This document shows, piece after piece, positions 9,350 to 18,719 of a DNA stretch of 64,000 nt. The stretch is from positions 3,162,001 through 3,226,000 of the forward strand of contig NZ_JADBEB010000001.1 in assembly GCF_014874095.1 (NCBI RefSeq), written 5' to 3'. The DNA comes from Plantactinospora soyae (GTDB lineage Bacteria > Actinomycetota > Actinomycetes > Mycobacteriales > Micromonosporaceae). Every line of letters starts with the position of its first letter. Position 1 is the stretch's first letter. Below the pieces are notes generated by a model. That model was not told the DNA's origin. It searched no databases and was given only the letters and a program-made list of their open reading frames with translations. A program made the translations under genes and the position numbers.

Positions 9350-11206
9350 TCAGGCCGCCTGGGCCAGCCGGACCAGGGCGGCGTCGAGCTGTTCGGCGTA
9401 CTCGGGTGAGATCGAGCCCTCGTTCCGGCGTACCACGACCTTCTCCCGCATCAGCGTGACCTGCCCGGCCAGGTCGCCCGGTCCGGCCGCCAGGCCGGAC
9501 CGGAGGTTGCGCAACTGGTTGCGGAGGTCGACCCCGGCGTGGTCGCGGATCGCGCTGGCCGCCACCCCGTCGTCGACGAGCTGGTCGAGCCGGGCGATCG
9601 CCTCGTTGATCGGCGGCGGGTCGGGGTCGGTACCGCCCGTTCGCGGCGGCGGCAGCGCCGACTGCGGCGCGGTCGGGGTCGGCGCCGACGGACCGGACGA
9701 CGGCGCCGTCGGTTCCGGTGTTCCACCCGGCCCGGCGGTGGTGGCACCGCCGCTCGGCCTTGATGCGGGATCGCCGCCGAGCGCGGAGCCGACGACGACC
9801 GCGACGGTCAGCACGACCAGCGTCGCGGCGGCGAACAGCAGGACCCGGCCGGGCCGTGGCGGCTCGACCGCCGGCCCGTTCGCCGGCTCGGCCGGGCCGG
9901 CGGGAGGTGGTCCGGGTGGCACCGTCTCCAGTGCCGGCGGACCGGCCGGCGGCGGGTGCGGCGTCCCCGGTCCGGATGTCCGCGCCGGACCGGCAAGGTC
10001 CGCCGGGCTCCGCGGCCCCACTGTGGTGGTCGGCCCCGTCGTCCCTGGTACCGCCGCCGGCTCTGGCCGATTGGCCGGAGGCCCGTGCGGCGGGGCCGGG
10101 GCCACCCCGTGGGCGGCGGCCGGATCCGGTCCGGAGCTGGTGGCCGCTGCGGGGCTGGTGGCCGGTCCGGGGCTGGTGGGCGATCCGGGGCTGGTGGGCG
10201 ATCCGGGGCTGGTGGCCGGTCCGGGGCTGGCGGTCGCCAGGGCCGGCGATCCGACACCGGCGGCCAGGGCCGCCGAGGACGGTCCGACGGCCGACAGCGG
10301 CGGGGCGGCCAGCCGGGCCGTCGGCACGGTGCCGGACCGGGGGTGGCCCACCGCCGCGACCCGGCGGGGATCGGCGGCCAGCAGCTGACCGCGCAACGCC
10401 TCGCCGACCTGCGCGGCCGTCGGCCGCTCCGCCGGCTCGCGGGCCAGACAGCGCAGGCAGAGATCGGCGACCACGGGCGGCAGATCGGGTACGCCGGTGA
10501 GCGTCGGTTCGCCGCCCTCCTCCAGCGCCCGGGTCAACTCCTCCCAGGTGTCGGCCGGAAAGGGCACCCGGCCGGTGAGCGTCTCGTAGAGCAGCACGCC
10601 CAACGAGTACGTGTCGGTGGCCGGCTGGGCCGGCAGACCGTCCAGCCGCTCCGGTGAGACGTACGCGGGAGTACCGAACGTCTCGCCGTCCTCGTCCTCG
10701 TCCGGGGCGCCGACCTGGGTGGCGATGCCGAAGTCGAGTACCTTCGCGCCGGTCGCGGTCATCATGATGTTGGCCGGGGTGATGTCCCGGTGCACGATGC
10801 CGAGTCGGTGTGCCGCCGCCAGGGCCTCGGCCACCTGCGCGCAGATCTCCACCGCGGTCATCCAGGGCAGTGGGCCGGCGGTGAGTTCGGCCTTCAGTTC
10901 CTCGCCGGTCAGCAGCTCCATCACCACGAAGGCGGTGATCCCACCGTCCGGACCGACGGTCTCGCCGTAGTCGTGCACGGCGGTGACGTGTGGGTGCACG
11001 AGTTGTGCGGCGGCCCGGGCCTCCTCGCGGACCATCTCCCGGAACTTGGTGTCGGCGGCGAGTGACGCGGCGAGCACCTTCACCGCCACCACCCGGTCCA
11101 ACACCTCGTCCCGGGCGCGCCAGATCACGGACATGCCGCCGGCACCGATCCTGTCGATAAGCCGATACCTGCGGGCGAGCAGGCCGCCCGCCTGCAACGC
11201 TGCCAT
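9350..11206 (-). CDS. Membrane-anchored serine/threonine protein kinase (PknB/Hanks type, no PASTA)
   Basis: The 618-residue protein starts with a Hanks-type kinase domain (residues about 14-275). It has a glycine loop GAGGMSV, ATP lysine K43 in VVAVKVL, catalytic HRDITPAN, DFGIAT and the P+1 segment GTPAYVSPERL. A long Pro/Ala/Thr-rich linker includes six near-identical hexapeptides. One membrane helix (VLLFAAATLVVLTVAVVVG) precedes an outer region of about 150 residues that ends in a helical domain rather than PASTA repeats. The kinase therefore faces the cytoplasm with a short external sensor. The ATG at 11206 is preferred over an upstream GTG at 11218 because AGGTG sits nine bases before it. 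It is convergent with the ABC ATPase. Confidence 0.92.
   Translation of the reverse strand: MAALQAGGLLARRYRLIDRIGAGGMSVIWRARDEVLDRVVAVKVLAASLAADTKFREMVREEARAAAQLVHPHVTAVHDYGETVGPDGGITAFVVMELLTGEELKAELTAGPLPWMTAVEICAQVAEALAAAHRLGIVHRDITPANIMMTATGAKVLDFGIATQVGAPDEDEDGETFGTPAYVSPERLDGLPAQPATDTYSLGVLLYETLTGRVPFPADTWEELTRALEEGGEPTLTGVPDLPPVVADLCLRCLAREPAERPTAAQVGEALRGQLLAADPRRVAAVGHPRSGTVPTARLAAPPLSAVGPSSAALAAGVGSPALATASPGPATSPGSPTSPGSPTSPGPATSPAAATSSGPDPAAAHGVAPAPPHGPPANRPEPAAVPGTTGPTTTVGPRSPADLAGPARTSGPGTPHPPPAGPPALETVPPGPPPAGPAEPANGPAVEPPRPGRVLLFAAATLVVLTVAVVVGSALGGDPASRPSGGATTAGPGGTPEPTAPSSGPSAPTPTAPQSALPPPRTGGTDPDPPPINEAIARLDQLVDDGVAASAIRDHAGVDLRNQLRNLRSGLAAGPGDLAGQVTLMREKVVVRRNEGSISPEYAEQLDAALVRLAQAA
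10134..10241. repeat. Six 18-bp tandem units inside the kinase gene
   Basis: The unit GGGCTGGTGGCCGGTCCG and close variants repeat six times in frame, coding on the minus strand for SPGPAT/SPGSPT hexapeptides in the juxtamembrane linker. The two middle units are identical, which suggests recent slippage or unequal exchange. Confidence 0.9.
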
Positions 11207-11537
11207 CGTTCGTCGCACCTGCCTGGGAAGTCGGGAGTCGCATCAGGCCGTGTGGTGGGTCGTATCAGGCTCCGTGACCGGCAATCGTCTGTCAACGCTG
11301 GGTTTGCCGCCCGGACATGTACGGCCCGAGGCCGAAGTCCAACCCCGGCAACATCGCCTGTCGCCCGCCCGGATGCCCGGCCCGGGATGTCATGTTTCGT
11401 CGGGCGGTCCCTCCGCTGCGCCGAGCGGTCGTCGTCGATCCGGCCGGCAACCGGCACACCGACGGGCCGGTGGTCGTCCCATGGCCGTGTCGACCACCGC
11501 CGGGTCGGACTGGGCAGCTCGTGCCAGGATGAACAAC
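11207..11537. other. Intergenic region between divergent kinase and patatin genes
   Basis: These 331 bases separate the kinase start (minus strand) from the patatin start (plus strand), so promoters for both should lie here. I see no convincing -35/-10 pair, RNA gene or conserved repeat. The composition is as GC-rich as the coding regions. Open frames that cross it lack ribosome sites and recognisable protein. Confidence 0.6.
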
Positions 11538-12374
11538 ATGGTCAGCGGTCCGGTGGCGTTCGTACTCGGCGGTGGTGGTGTGCTCGGCGCCGTCGAGGTC
11601 GGCATGCTGCGGGCACTTTTCCGGGCCGGTATCCAGCCCGACCTGGTGCTCGGCACCTCGATCGGGGCGGTGAACGGGGCGCTCGTCGCGGCGGACCCGT
11701 CGGAGTCGGTCACCAACCGGCTCGTCCGGCTCTGGGCCTCGCCCGAGGCCAGCGAGGTGTACGGCGACTCGATCGCCCGGCAACTCCGGCGCTTCGCCGC
11801 CCGTACCCACCTGCACTCGCCGCGCCCGCTGCGTCGGTTGCTGGAGGCGGAACTCGGCGAGACCACCACGTTCGCCGATCTCAAGGTGCCGTTCCGGTGC
11901 TGCGCGGCCAGCATCGAGCGGGCCGCCGAACACTGGTTCAGCACCGGTCTGGTGGTGCCGGCCGTACTCGCCTCGGCCTCGGTACCCGGCCTGCTGCCGC
12001 CGGCCCGGATCGACGGTGAGCACTTCGTCGACGGCGGCATCGTCAACTCGATCCCGATCGGCGAGGCGGTGAACGCCGGGGCCCGGCAGATCTTCGTACT
12101 CCAGGTGGGTCGGATCGAGCGCCCGTTGAGCCCGCCCCGCCGGCCCTGGGAGATCGCCCAGGTCGCGTTCGAGATAGCCCGGCGGCACCGGTTCGCCCGG
12201 GAGATGGGGGCGCTCCCCGACGACGTGGACGTACACGTGCTGCCGACCGGGGGACTCGGGCCCCGGGACGACACGCCGTGGGCGTACCGGGACATGGCGG
12301 CGGTGGGCCGGCGGATCAGCCGGGCCTACACGGCCTCCCGGCGCTACCTCGCCGAGCACGTGGACCTCGGCTGA
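11538..12374 (+). CDS. Patatin-like phospholipase (RssA family)
   Basis: This 278-residue cytoplasmic hydrolase has all patatin motifs: the oxyanion loop GGGGVLGAVEVG near the start, nucleophile elbow GTSIGA, and the aspartate of the Ser-Asp dyad in FVDGGIVNSIPIG near residue 160. The family cleaves fatty acyl esters of phospholipids. The ATG at 11538 is preferred over the ATG at 11529, because AGGA at 11526-11529 is well spaced for it; the longer form adds only three residues. Its stop overlaps the start of the acyltransferase gene (TGATG at 12372-12376). A lipid deacylation and reacylation pair is therefore a reasonable reading. Confidence 0.9.
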   Translation: MVSGPVAFVLGGGGVLGAVEVGMLRALFRAGIQPDLVLGTSIGAVNGALVAADPSESVTNRLVRLWASPEASEVYGDSIARQLRRFAARTHLHSPRPLRRLLEAELGETTTFADLKVPFRCCAASIERAAEHWFSTGLVVPAVLASASVPGLLPPARIDGEHFVDGGIVNSIPIGEAVNAGARQIFVLQVGRIERPLSPPRRPWEIAQVAFEIARRHRFAREMGALPDDVDVHVLPTGGLGPRDDTPWAYRDMAAVGRRISRAYTASRRYLAEHVDLG

Positions 12375-13435
12375 TGCCACTGCCACCCAGGTGGGTCCGG
12401 CGGCTGCTAATCGGCCCCGGTACGGTGCTGCTCGCCGTACTGGTGGTGACCACGCTGCCGGTGTGGCTGATCCTCGCCGCGGCGATCTCCCCACTGGTTC
12501 CCGGCTACCTCCGACCGCTCCGGGTGCTCTGGCTGGGGATCGTCTACCTGCTCTGGGACTCCGCCGCGTTGATCGCGCTGTTCGGGCTCTGGGTCGGCTC
12601 CGGCTTCGGCTGGCACAAGCGGTCCCCGGCGTTCCAGCGGGCGCACTACGTACTGGCCGGCTGGTTTCTGACCTTCCTTTTCTGGCAGGCCCGGTGGACG
12701 CTGCGGCTGCGCATCGACATCGTCGGGACCGACCCGGACACCGCGTTGCCCGGACGCCCCGAACTGGTGCTGTGCCGGCACGCCGGGCCGGGTGACTCGT
12801 TCATCCTGATCCACGCGCTGGTCAACTGGTTCGACCGGGAACCGCGGATCGTGCTCAAGGACACGTTGCAGTGGGATCCGGCCGTCGACGTACTGCTGAA
12901 CAGGCTGCCCAACCGGTTCATCGCGGCACGGGACCGCCGGGCGCGACAGGTCGGCCCGACCGAGCGGGGTGGACCACCCCGGGAGACCCTGATCGAGCAG
13001 ATCGGGCACCTGGCCGTCAACCTCGACTCCAACGACGCGTTCGTGATCTTTCCCGAGGGTGGCAACTTCACCCCGCGCCGCCGTCTCCGCGCCATCGACC
13101 TGCTGCGGTCCCGGGGGCTCGACGAGATGGCGGAACGGGCCGAGGCGCTGCGGCACGTGCTCGCGCCGCAGCCGGGCGGCGTACTGGCCGCGCTGGACGC
13201 CGCGCCGGACGCCGGGGTCATCTTCGTCGCGCACACCGGGCTGGACCGGATGCTGACCGTGGCCGACGTCTGGCGGGAACTGCCGATGGACAAGCGGATC
13301 GTGATGCGATTCTGGTCCGTACCGCCGGACGAGGTGCCGGCCGGTCGGCAGGAACGCATCGACTGGCTGTTCGACTGGTGGGCGCGGATCGACGAATGGG
13401 TGGATGCGCATCGGGACGACGGTGATCCGACATAG
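12374..13435 (+). CDS. PlsC-like membrane acyltransferase
   Basis: The 353-residue protein has two or three N-terminal membrane segments (about residues 9-105), then a cytoplasmic acyltransferase domain. The H-x4-D motif is HAGPGD within VLCRHAGPGDSF, and the second block is VIFPEGGNFTPRRR. Both are diagnostic of glycerolipid (1-acylglycerol-3-phosphate type) acyltransferases. The exact acceptor is not defined by sequence, and the protein is longer than PlsC. The start ATG overlaps the patatin stop, indicating translational coupling. CutA follows ten bases after its stop. Confidence 0.85.
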   Translation: MPLPPRWVRRLLIGPGTVLLAVLVVTTLPVWLILAAAISPLVPGYLRPLRVLWLGIVYLLWDSAALIALFGLWVGSGFGWHKRSPAFQRAHYVLAGWFLTFLFWQARWTLRLRIDIVGTDPDTALPGRPELVLCRHAGPGDSFILIHALVNWFDREPRIVLKDTLQWDPAVDVLLNRLPNRFIAARDRRARQVGPTERGGPPRETLIEQIGHLAVNLDSNDAFVIFPEGGNFTPRRRLRAIDLLRSRGLDEMAERAEALRHVLAPQPGGVLAALDAAPDAGVIFVAHTGLDRMLTVADVWRELPMDKRIVMRFWSVPPDEVPAGRQERIDWLFDWWARIDEWVDAHRDDGDPT

Positions 13436-13445
13436 GCTGCCCGGC

Positions 13446-13766
13446 GTGGATCAGATCTGCATCGTGACGACCGTGGTGGACGCGCGGGCCGTCGCGGACG
13501 TACTCGCCGCCGCGGCGGTGGCCGGTCGGCTGGCGGCCTGCGCACAGGTGAGTGGACCGGTGGACAGCACCTACTGGTGGGAGTCCCGGATGGAGACCAC
13601 CCGGGAGTGGTCGGTGCTGTTCAAGACCGCGCCGGACCGGCTGGAGGCTCTCATCGACCAGGTACGGGCCGCCCACCCGTACGAGGTGCCGGAGGTGCTG
13701 GTGACCTGGGTGGAGGGTGGCAACCCGGACTACTCCACCTGGCTGCACGAGCAGACCCGTCCCTGA
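13446..13766 (+). CDS. cutA: CutA divalent-cation tolerance protein
   Basis: This 106-residue protein matches CutA throughout. It has the first strand QICIVTTV, ACAQVSGPVDSTYWWE, a VLFKTAP segment, and the diagnostic HPYEVPEVLV followed by WVEGG and YSTWLHEQT. CutA forms a very stable PII-like trimer. Its link to copper tolerance in enterobacteria may not hold here. The GTG at 13446 gives the normal family length. An earlier in-frame ATG at 13404 would overlap the acyltransferase gene by 32 bases. It probably belongs to the patatin-acyltransferase transcript. Confidence 0.92.
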   Translation: MDQICIVTTVVDARAVADVLAAAAVAGRLAACAQVSGPVDSTYWWESRMETTREWSVLFKTAPDRLEALIDQVRAAHPYEVPEVLVTWVEGGNPDYSTWLHEQTRP

Positions 13767-13840
13767 CGCCGCCCCGGTACGGGGTACCCGCCCCGGGGTA
13801 GGTACGCGCACTCTGTGAGCCGGTCCTCCGGTGCCGAAGC

Positions 13841-16800
13841 ATGGGCAGCGTGACCGCTTCCGCGAACGCGTACCCCTGCCCGGTGTGTGGGGCCGGGGCC
13901 GACCTGGCGACCGGGTGCCCGGGCTGTGGCCGGGTACCCGATCCGAACGCCGCCGAGGTGATCCGGCTCGACGCGGAGATCGTCGTGCTGGTTCCCCGGG
14001 TGGAGCAGGCCCGGCAGGCGTACCTGGGTCTCGACGCCTCGCTGCGGCACCTCCGCCAGCGCCGCGACACGCTGGCCGAGCGGGTCCGCGCGGCGGCCGC
14101 CGCCGCCCGGACCGCCGCCCCCGCGCCGCCCGGAGCCGCCGCCTCGCCCGGAGCCGCCGTGTCTCCCGGAGGCGCCGTGTCTCCCGGAATCGCGGTGTCT
14201 CCCGGAGCCGCCGTGTCTCCCGGAATCGCGGTGTCGGCCGGCGCGGTCGTGTCGGTCGGTGGGCCGGTCGCCGCGGTCGGGACGCCGGTACGGCCGGAGG
14301 CGTCGACCCGGACGGTGCAGAACGTGCTCTTCGTCCTCGGCGGGCTGCTGGTCGGCGCCGCCGCGATCGTCTTCACCGTGGTCGCCTGGGCCACGCTCGG
14401 GATCGCCGGGCGTGCGTTGATCCTCGCCGGGCTCACCACCCTGGCCCTGGCCGTGCCGGTGCTGGCCCGGCGTCGGGGCCTCACCGCGACCGCCGAGACC
14501 TTCGCGGCGATCGGTCTGCTCCTGGTGGTGCTGGACGGGTACGCGGCGTGGGCGGTGGGGCTGTTCGCCGTGGACGATCTGCCGGGGGCCCGCTACGCCG
14601 CGCTGGTCGGGGGGGCCAGCGCGGCGGTGGCGGCCGGCTACCGACGGCTGACCGGGCTGTCCGCGCCGTGGTTCGCCGGCCTGCTGCTGATCCAGCCGGT
14701 CGCGCCACTGCTGGCGTACGACGCGGGGCTCGGCGCCGCCGGCTGGGCGCTGGCGTTCGCCGCCCTGGCCACGGTGAACCTCGGCATGACCCGGGCCTGG
14801 AGCGGCGAGGGAACGGCGGAACCGGTCGACCTGGTCCGCCGGTCCGTCGCGTGGGCCGGGTACGCCTTCGCCCTGCTGGCGTCCTCGCTGTGCGGGCTGC
14901 TGGCACTGGTCACGATGGAGGGTCCGGCCGACGTGCTCGCCGGGGGCCCGCTCCTGGTGACCGCTCTGTTGCCGATCGCGGCGGCGCTGCTCACCCGGCA
15001 CGTCGGCTTCGGAGCGGCGGCCGGCGGGGTGTTCGTGGTGGTGCTCGCGATCGCGCTGGTCCGCGCGGTGTTCGAGTCGCCGTGGCCGACGCTGGGCGCC
15101 AGCGCGGTGCTGGTCACCGGTGTCGCCGGCCTGGTCGCGGGGACCGCCCGAATGCTGCCGGCCGGGGTACGGATCGGCCCGCGCGTCGGTGGGCTGGTCG
15201 TCGTCTCGGCCCTGGCCGGGGTCACCGGGGTGATGACCCTGGCGGTGGCGGGCACCGTGGTACTCCGATCGCAGCCGGTCTGGCGGGCGGACCTGACGCC
15301 GGTCGCGGAACCGTTCGACTGGCAGCTTCCGGTGGCGCTGCCGCTGACCGTGCTGGCCCTGCTTCTCCTGGTGCCTCGGCGGGCCTGGCTGCCGGTCGTA
15401 CTGACCGGTGCCGTGGGCACCGTGCTGGCGGTGCCGACCGCGCTGCCGCTGCCGTGGTGGTCGGTGTCCGCAGTGGACCTGGCGATGGCCGCCGCGTTCG
15501 CGCTCGCCGCCGTGCGGCCGGGCCGGAGCGGCCGGAGCATGCTGCCGATGGCCGGTGCCGCGTTCTGCCTCGGCGGGCACGCGCTGCTGGTCGGCCTCGC
15601 CCGACCGGCCGGTGCCGCCGCCGTCCTCGGCGGACTCGTGCTGATCGGGGTGGCGGTCGCGCTGGCCGCACTCCGGCCCGCCGGTCTCGTACCCGACCGC
15701 CGGCGGGTGCTCGGCGGGACCGGGCTCGCGGTCGCGGTGCTCGGCACGCCGGCCGCCGTCACGCTGGGGCTCTTCGCCGCCGACGTGCCGCCCTGGTGGC
15801 AGGCGCGTGCCGCACTGGCCAGCGCCGTGCTGCTCTGCGCCGGAATCGTCGCGGTCCGTCGAGGAGTTCCGCACTATCTGCCGTACGCCGGTGCGGCGCT
15901 GTCCCTCGTCGCGCTGCCGGTCGGCCTGTCACCGGCCCTGCCCGGGGTCGGTGAACCACCGGGGATGTACGCCGCCGGGGCGCTGCTGCTCACCGTCGCG
16001 GTGCTGGCGCTGAACCGGGCCCGGACGGTCTCGCCGGCCGGTGGCCCGTTCTCCGTACCGCCACTGGTGTCCGGGGTGATCCTGCTGGGGCGGGTCGGCG
16101 TGCTGGTCGTACCGGCCGTCGCGGCGCTGCTCGTCGGGCCGTACGGCTGGCTGGGCCGGATCTGGTCGGGGCAGCCGTCCGGGGTCGGGCTGCTGCCGGG
16201 CGACTGGCGCCTGGACGGGCAGGTCGCGCCGACCCTGTTGCTGCTGACCGGAACGGCGGCGGTGGTCGGCTGGGCCTGGCGGGCCGCGCTCCGGCCCGCG
16301 CTGCTGGTGGCGGTGCCGCTCGGGGTCACCACGGCGCTGGTCGGGCTGGCCGCCGCCGGTGCCCGTTGGCCGGTCGTGCCGGCGCTGAGTCTGCTGGTCG
16401 GGTTGGCCGCGCTGCTTCTGGTGGCGCTCGGTTGGCGGGTCGTACGGCCGGCGCGGGTCGTCGTACCCCTGGGGGTGGCCTTCGCCGGTGCGGGGCTGGC
16501 CGGGCTCCTGCCGACGAAGGCCAGCACGCTCGCCGGGCTGGGGCTGGTGGTCGCGGTCGGGTTGACCGCCGGAGCCGTCGGCCGGCCGGGGGTGGCCCGG
16601 GTGCCGGGCTGGCTGACCGCCGTCCTCGCTGGTACGACGCTGGCCGTCGCGGGCCCGCTCGCCGCCGACCTGCCGCTGCGGGTCGCCGCGCTGGTGGTGC
16701 TCGGCGTCGCGGCCCTGACGCTGGCCGGCGGAGTGCTGCTGACCGGCGGAGTGCTGCTGTCCGGCCGGACCACTGCGGCCCGGCGGGTCGAGGCGGCCCC

Positions 16801-17446
16801 GGTCGAGGTGGCCAGCCACGTCGTCGCGGCGTTCGCGCTGGCGCTGACGATCGGCGAGATCCGGCACGCGGCGGCGGTCTGCACGCTCTGGGGCGTGGCT
16901 CTCGGGCTGCGCGCGCTGCGGCCGGCCGAGTCGGCGGCCCGGCGCTGGGCCCACGCGGCGGCGGCCGGTGGGGCGGAACTGCTCGCGACCTGGCTGCTGC
17001 TCTCGGCCGCGCGGGTGGCGCTGGTCGAGGCGTACACGCTGCCGGCGGCGGCACTCGGGCTGCTGGCCGGTTGGCTCGCGCTACGGGCCTGGCCGGACCG
17101 GAGCAGCTGGCTGGCGTACGGCCCGGGGCTGGGCGCGGCACTGCTGCCGAGCCTGGTCTCGGTGCTCGTGGCCGGGGACCAGCCGTGGCGGCGGCTGCTG
17201 CTCGGAGCCGGCGCGCTGCTGGTGGTGCTGGCCGGTGCGCAGTGGCGGTGGCAGGCTCCGGTGGTGCTCGGCGGCGGCGTGCTGGCCGTGCTGGCGCTGC
17301 GGGAGATGGCCGACGTCTGGGACCGGCTGCCCCGGTGGATCTTCCTCGCCGCCGGTGGTTTCGTGCTGATCGGTCTCGCGATGACCTACGAGCGGCGGCG
17401 CCGGGACCTTCGCCGGTTGCGGTCGGCGGTCGGCCGGATGAATTGA
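13841..17446 (+). CDS. Very large polytopic membrane protein with N-terminal zinc ribbon
   Basis: The 1201-residue protein opens with a zinc ribbon (CPVCGAG, then CPGCG), a short helical stretch, and a Pro/Ala linker made of six PGxAVS-like hexapeptides. About 1080 residues of almost uninterrupted hydrophobic helices follow, probably more than 25 membrane spans. It ends in a short basic tail (YERRRRDLRRLR). Streptomyces genomes encode proteins of similar plan annotated as SCO7613 C-terminal-domain proteins, and this may be one. No catalytic or transport motif is visible. The ribosome site before ATG 13841 is weak, and GTG 13850 is an alternative start. Confidence 0.82.
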   Translation: MGSVTASANAYPCPVCGAGADLATGCPGCGRVPDPNAAEVIRLDAEIVVLVPRVEQARQAYLGLDASLRHLRQRRDTLAERVRAAAAAARTAAPAPPGAAASPGAAVSPGGAVSPGIAVSPGAAVSPGIAVSAGAVVSVGGPVAAVGTPVRPEASTRTVQNVLFVLGGLLVGAAAIVFTVVAWATLGIAGRALILAGLTTLALAVPVLARRRGLTATAETFAAIGLLLVVLDGYAAWAVGLFAVDDLPGARYAALVGGASAAVAAGYRRLTGLSAPWFAGLLLIQPVAPLLAYDAGLGAAGWALAFAALATVNLGMTRAWSGEGTAEPVDLVRRSVAWAGYAFALLASSLCGLLALVTMEGPADVLAGGPLLVTALLPIAAALLTRHVGFGAAAGGVFVVVLAIALVRAVFESPWPTLGASAVLVTGVAGLVAGTARMLPAGVRIGPRVGGLVVVSALAGVTGVMTLAVAGTVVLRSQPVWRADLTPVAEPFDWQLPVALPLTVLALLLLVPRRAWLPVVLTGAVGTVLAVPTALPLPWWSVSAVDLAMAAAFALAAVRPGRSGRSMLPMAGAAFCLGGHALLVGLARPAGAAAVLGGLVLIGVAVALAALRPAGLVPDRRRVLGGTGLAVAVLGTPAAVTLGLFAADVPPWWQARAALASAVLLCAGIVAVRRGVPHYLPYAGAALSLVALPVGLSPALPGVGEPPGMYAAGALLLTVAVLALNRARTVSPAGGPFSVPPLVSGVILLGRVGVLVVPAVAALLVGPYGWLGRIWSGQPSGVGLLPGDWRLDGQVAPTLLLLTGTAAVVGWAWRAALRPALLVAVPLGVTTALVGLAAAGARWPVVPALSLLVGLAALLLVALGWRVVRPARVVVPLGVAFAGAGLAGLLPTKASTLAGLGLVVAVGLTAGAVGRPGVARVPGWLTAVLAGTTLAVAGPLAADLPLRVAALVVLGVAALTLAGGVLLTGGVLLSGRTTAARRVEAAPVEVASHVVAAFALALTIGEIRHAAAVCTLWGVALGLRALRPAESAARRWAHAAAAGGAELLATWLLLSAARVALVEAYTLPAAALGLLAGWLALRAWPDRSSWLAYGPGLGAALLPSLVSVLVAGDQPWRRLLLGAGALLVVLAGAQWRWQAPVVLGGGVLAVLALREMADVWDRLPRWIFLAAGGFVLIGLAMTYERRRRDLRRLRSAVGRMN
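14129..14236. repeat. Six 18-bp tandem units inside the large membrane protein gene
   Basis: Six in-frame units of CCCGGAGCCGCCGTGTCT type run without gaps and encode PGAAVS/PGIAVS hexapeptides in the linker between the zinc ribbon and the first membrane helix. Alternate units are identical, showing duplication in pairs. Confidence 0.92.
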
Positions 17447-17597
17447 TGGGACCCGGTCTCGGACGGCTGTGTGGTGGGGCTTACCCTACCCCGGATACGG
17501 GGGCCTTCGGGGTTACGGAGTGCGAGCGTCCTCCGGAGACTTGGAGATCAACGCTCGCCAAACCGGCGTGGCGAAAAGCGACGTTGGGAGCTGAAAT

Positions 17598-18632
17598 ATG
17601 GCGGTCACTGCGACGGCGGAGCCTGCCGTTCGGCGAGGAAGTGACTACTCACAGTTATCTCGTCGGATCAGCCAGGCCGGTCTGCTGGAACGCCGTACCG
17701 GTTGGTACGTGGCCCGGATCGCGTTGACGTTCGGCCTCTTCGTCGCTGGCTGGGTGGCCTTCGCCCTGGTCGGGGACTCGTGGTGGCAGACCCTCGTCGC
17801 CGTCTTCCTCGCCGTCGGGACCACCCAGGTCTCGTTCCTCGGACACGACGCCGGACACCGGCAGATGTTCCGGAACCGCCGGGCGAGTGACGTGGCCGGA
17901 CTGGTGGCCGGCAACCTGGCGATCGGGCTGAGCAACGGCTGGTGGATCGACAAGCACAACCGGCACCACGCCAACCCGAACCACGAGGACGACGATCCGG
18001 ACGTCGGTGCGGGGGCCCTGGTCTGGACCCACGAGCAGGCGCTGGAGACCCGTGGGTTCGGCCGCTGGATGGCGCAGCGGCAGGCGTACCTGTTCTTCCC
18101 GCTGCTGCTGCTGGAGGGCCTGAACCTGCACGTGTCGAGCATCCGGGCGATCTTCGACGGAACGCCGATGCGGCACCGCAGGGTCGAGGCGCTGCTGCTG
18201 GTGGTGCACACGATCGCCTACCTGGGCGTGGTGTTCACCGTGCTGTCGCCGGTACGCGCGCTGGTCTTCATGGCCATCCACCAGGGGCTGTGGGGGCTGT
18301 ACCTGGGCTGCTCGTTCGCGCCCAACCACAAGGGCATGCCGATGCCGACCGCAGGGGAGGAGCTGGACTTCCTCCGCAAGCAGGTACTGACCTCGCGCAA
18401 TGTCCGGGGCGGGGTGATGGTCGACTTCGCGCTGGGCGCCCTCAACTACCAGATCGAGCACCACCTGTTCCCGAGCATGCCGCGGATCAACCTGCGCAAG
18501 GCCCAGCCGATCGTCCGGGAGTACTGCGCCGAGCAGGGCATTCCGTACGAGGAGACCGGGCTGTTCGACTCGTACCGGCAGGCGTTGCAGCACCTGCACT
18601 ACGTCGGTGAGCCACTGCGGGCCGCCCGCTAG
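17598..18632 (+). CDS. Membrane fatty acid desaturase
   Basis: The 344-residue protein carries the three histidine boxes of acyl-lipid or acyl-CoA desaturases: HDAGH at residues 83-87, HNRHH about 30 residues later, and QIEHHLFPSMPR near residue 280. Hydrophobic segments lie between them at about 37-75, 95-115, 155-180 and 195-225. It is a di-iron enzyme that introduces a double bond into membrane fatty acids. The ATG follows GGGAG by about eight bases. It is monocistronic, with a 151-base upstream gap and a strong terminator behind. An electron-transfer partner is not adjacent. Cold or fluidity regulation would be typical but is not visible. Confidence 0.92.
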   Translation: MAVTATAEPAVRRGSDYSQLSRRISQAGLLERRTGWYVARIALTFGLFVAGWVAFALVGDSWWQTLVAVFLAVGTTQVSFLGHDAGHRQMFRNRRASDVAGLVAGNLAIGLSNGWWIDKHNRHHANPNHEDDDPDVGAGALVWTHEQALETRGFGRWMAQRQAYLFFPLLLLEGLNLHVSSIRAIFDGTPMRHRRVEALLLVVHTIAYLGVVFTVLSPVRALVFMAIHQGLWGLYLGCSFAPNHKGMPMPTAGEELDFLRKQVLTSRNVRGGVMVDFALGALNYQIEHHLFPSMPRINLRKAQPIVREYCAEQGIPYEETGLFDSYRQALQHLHYVGEPLRAAR

Positions 18633-18642
18633 CGGAGCCGTA

Positions 18643-18700
18643 CGCCGCACCGGTGCGGCGGAACGTCGGGGTGCCGATCGCGTACGTGGCGATCGGCACC
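18643..18700. terminator. Double hairpin between desaturase and lipoprotein genes
   Basis: An 18-bp perfect palindrome (CGCCGCACCGGTGCGGCG, 18643-18660) is followed by a 12-bp perfect stem (GGTGCCGATCGC at 18670-18681 with 18689-18700) around a 7-base loop. It sits between convergent genes and can terminate both. Confidence 0.8.
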
Positions 18701-18719
18701 TCCGCATGTCGGCAAGGGT

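Noticed and set aside
10134-10241. Possible CRISPR-like array
   Set aside because: Units are contiguous 18-bp in-frame coding repeats with no spacers.
17447-17597. Riboswitch upstream of the desaturase gene
   Set aside because: Only a short GC hairpin around ACCCCGGATACGGGGG is visible; no known aptamer pattern.
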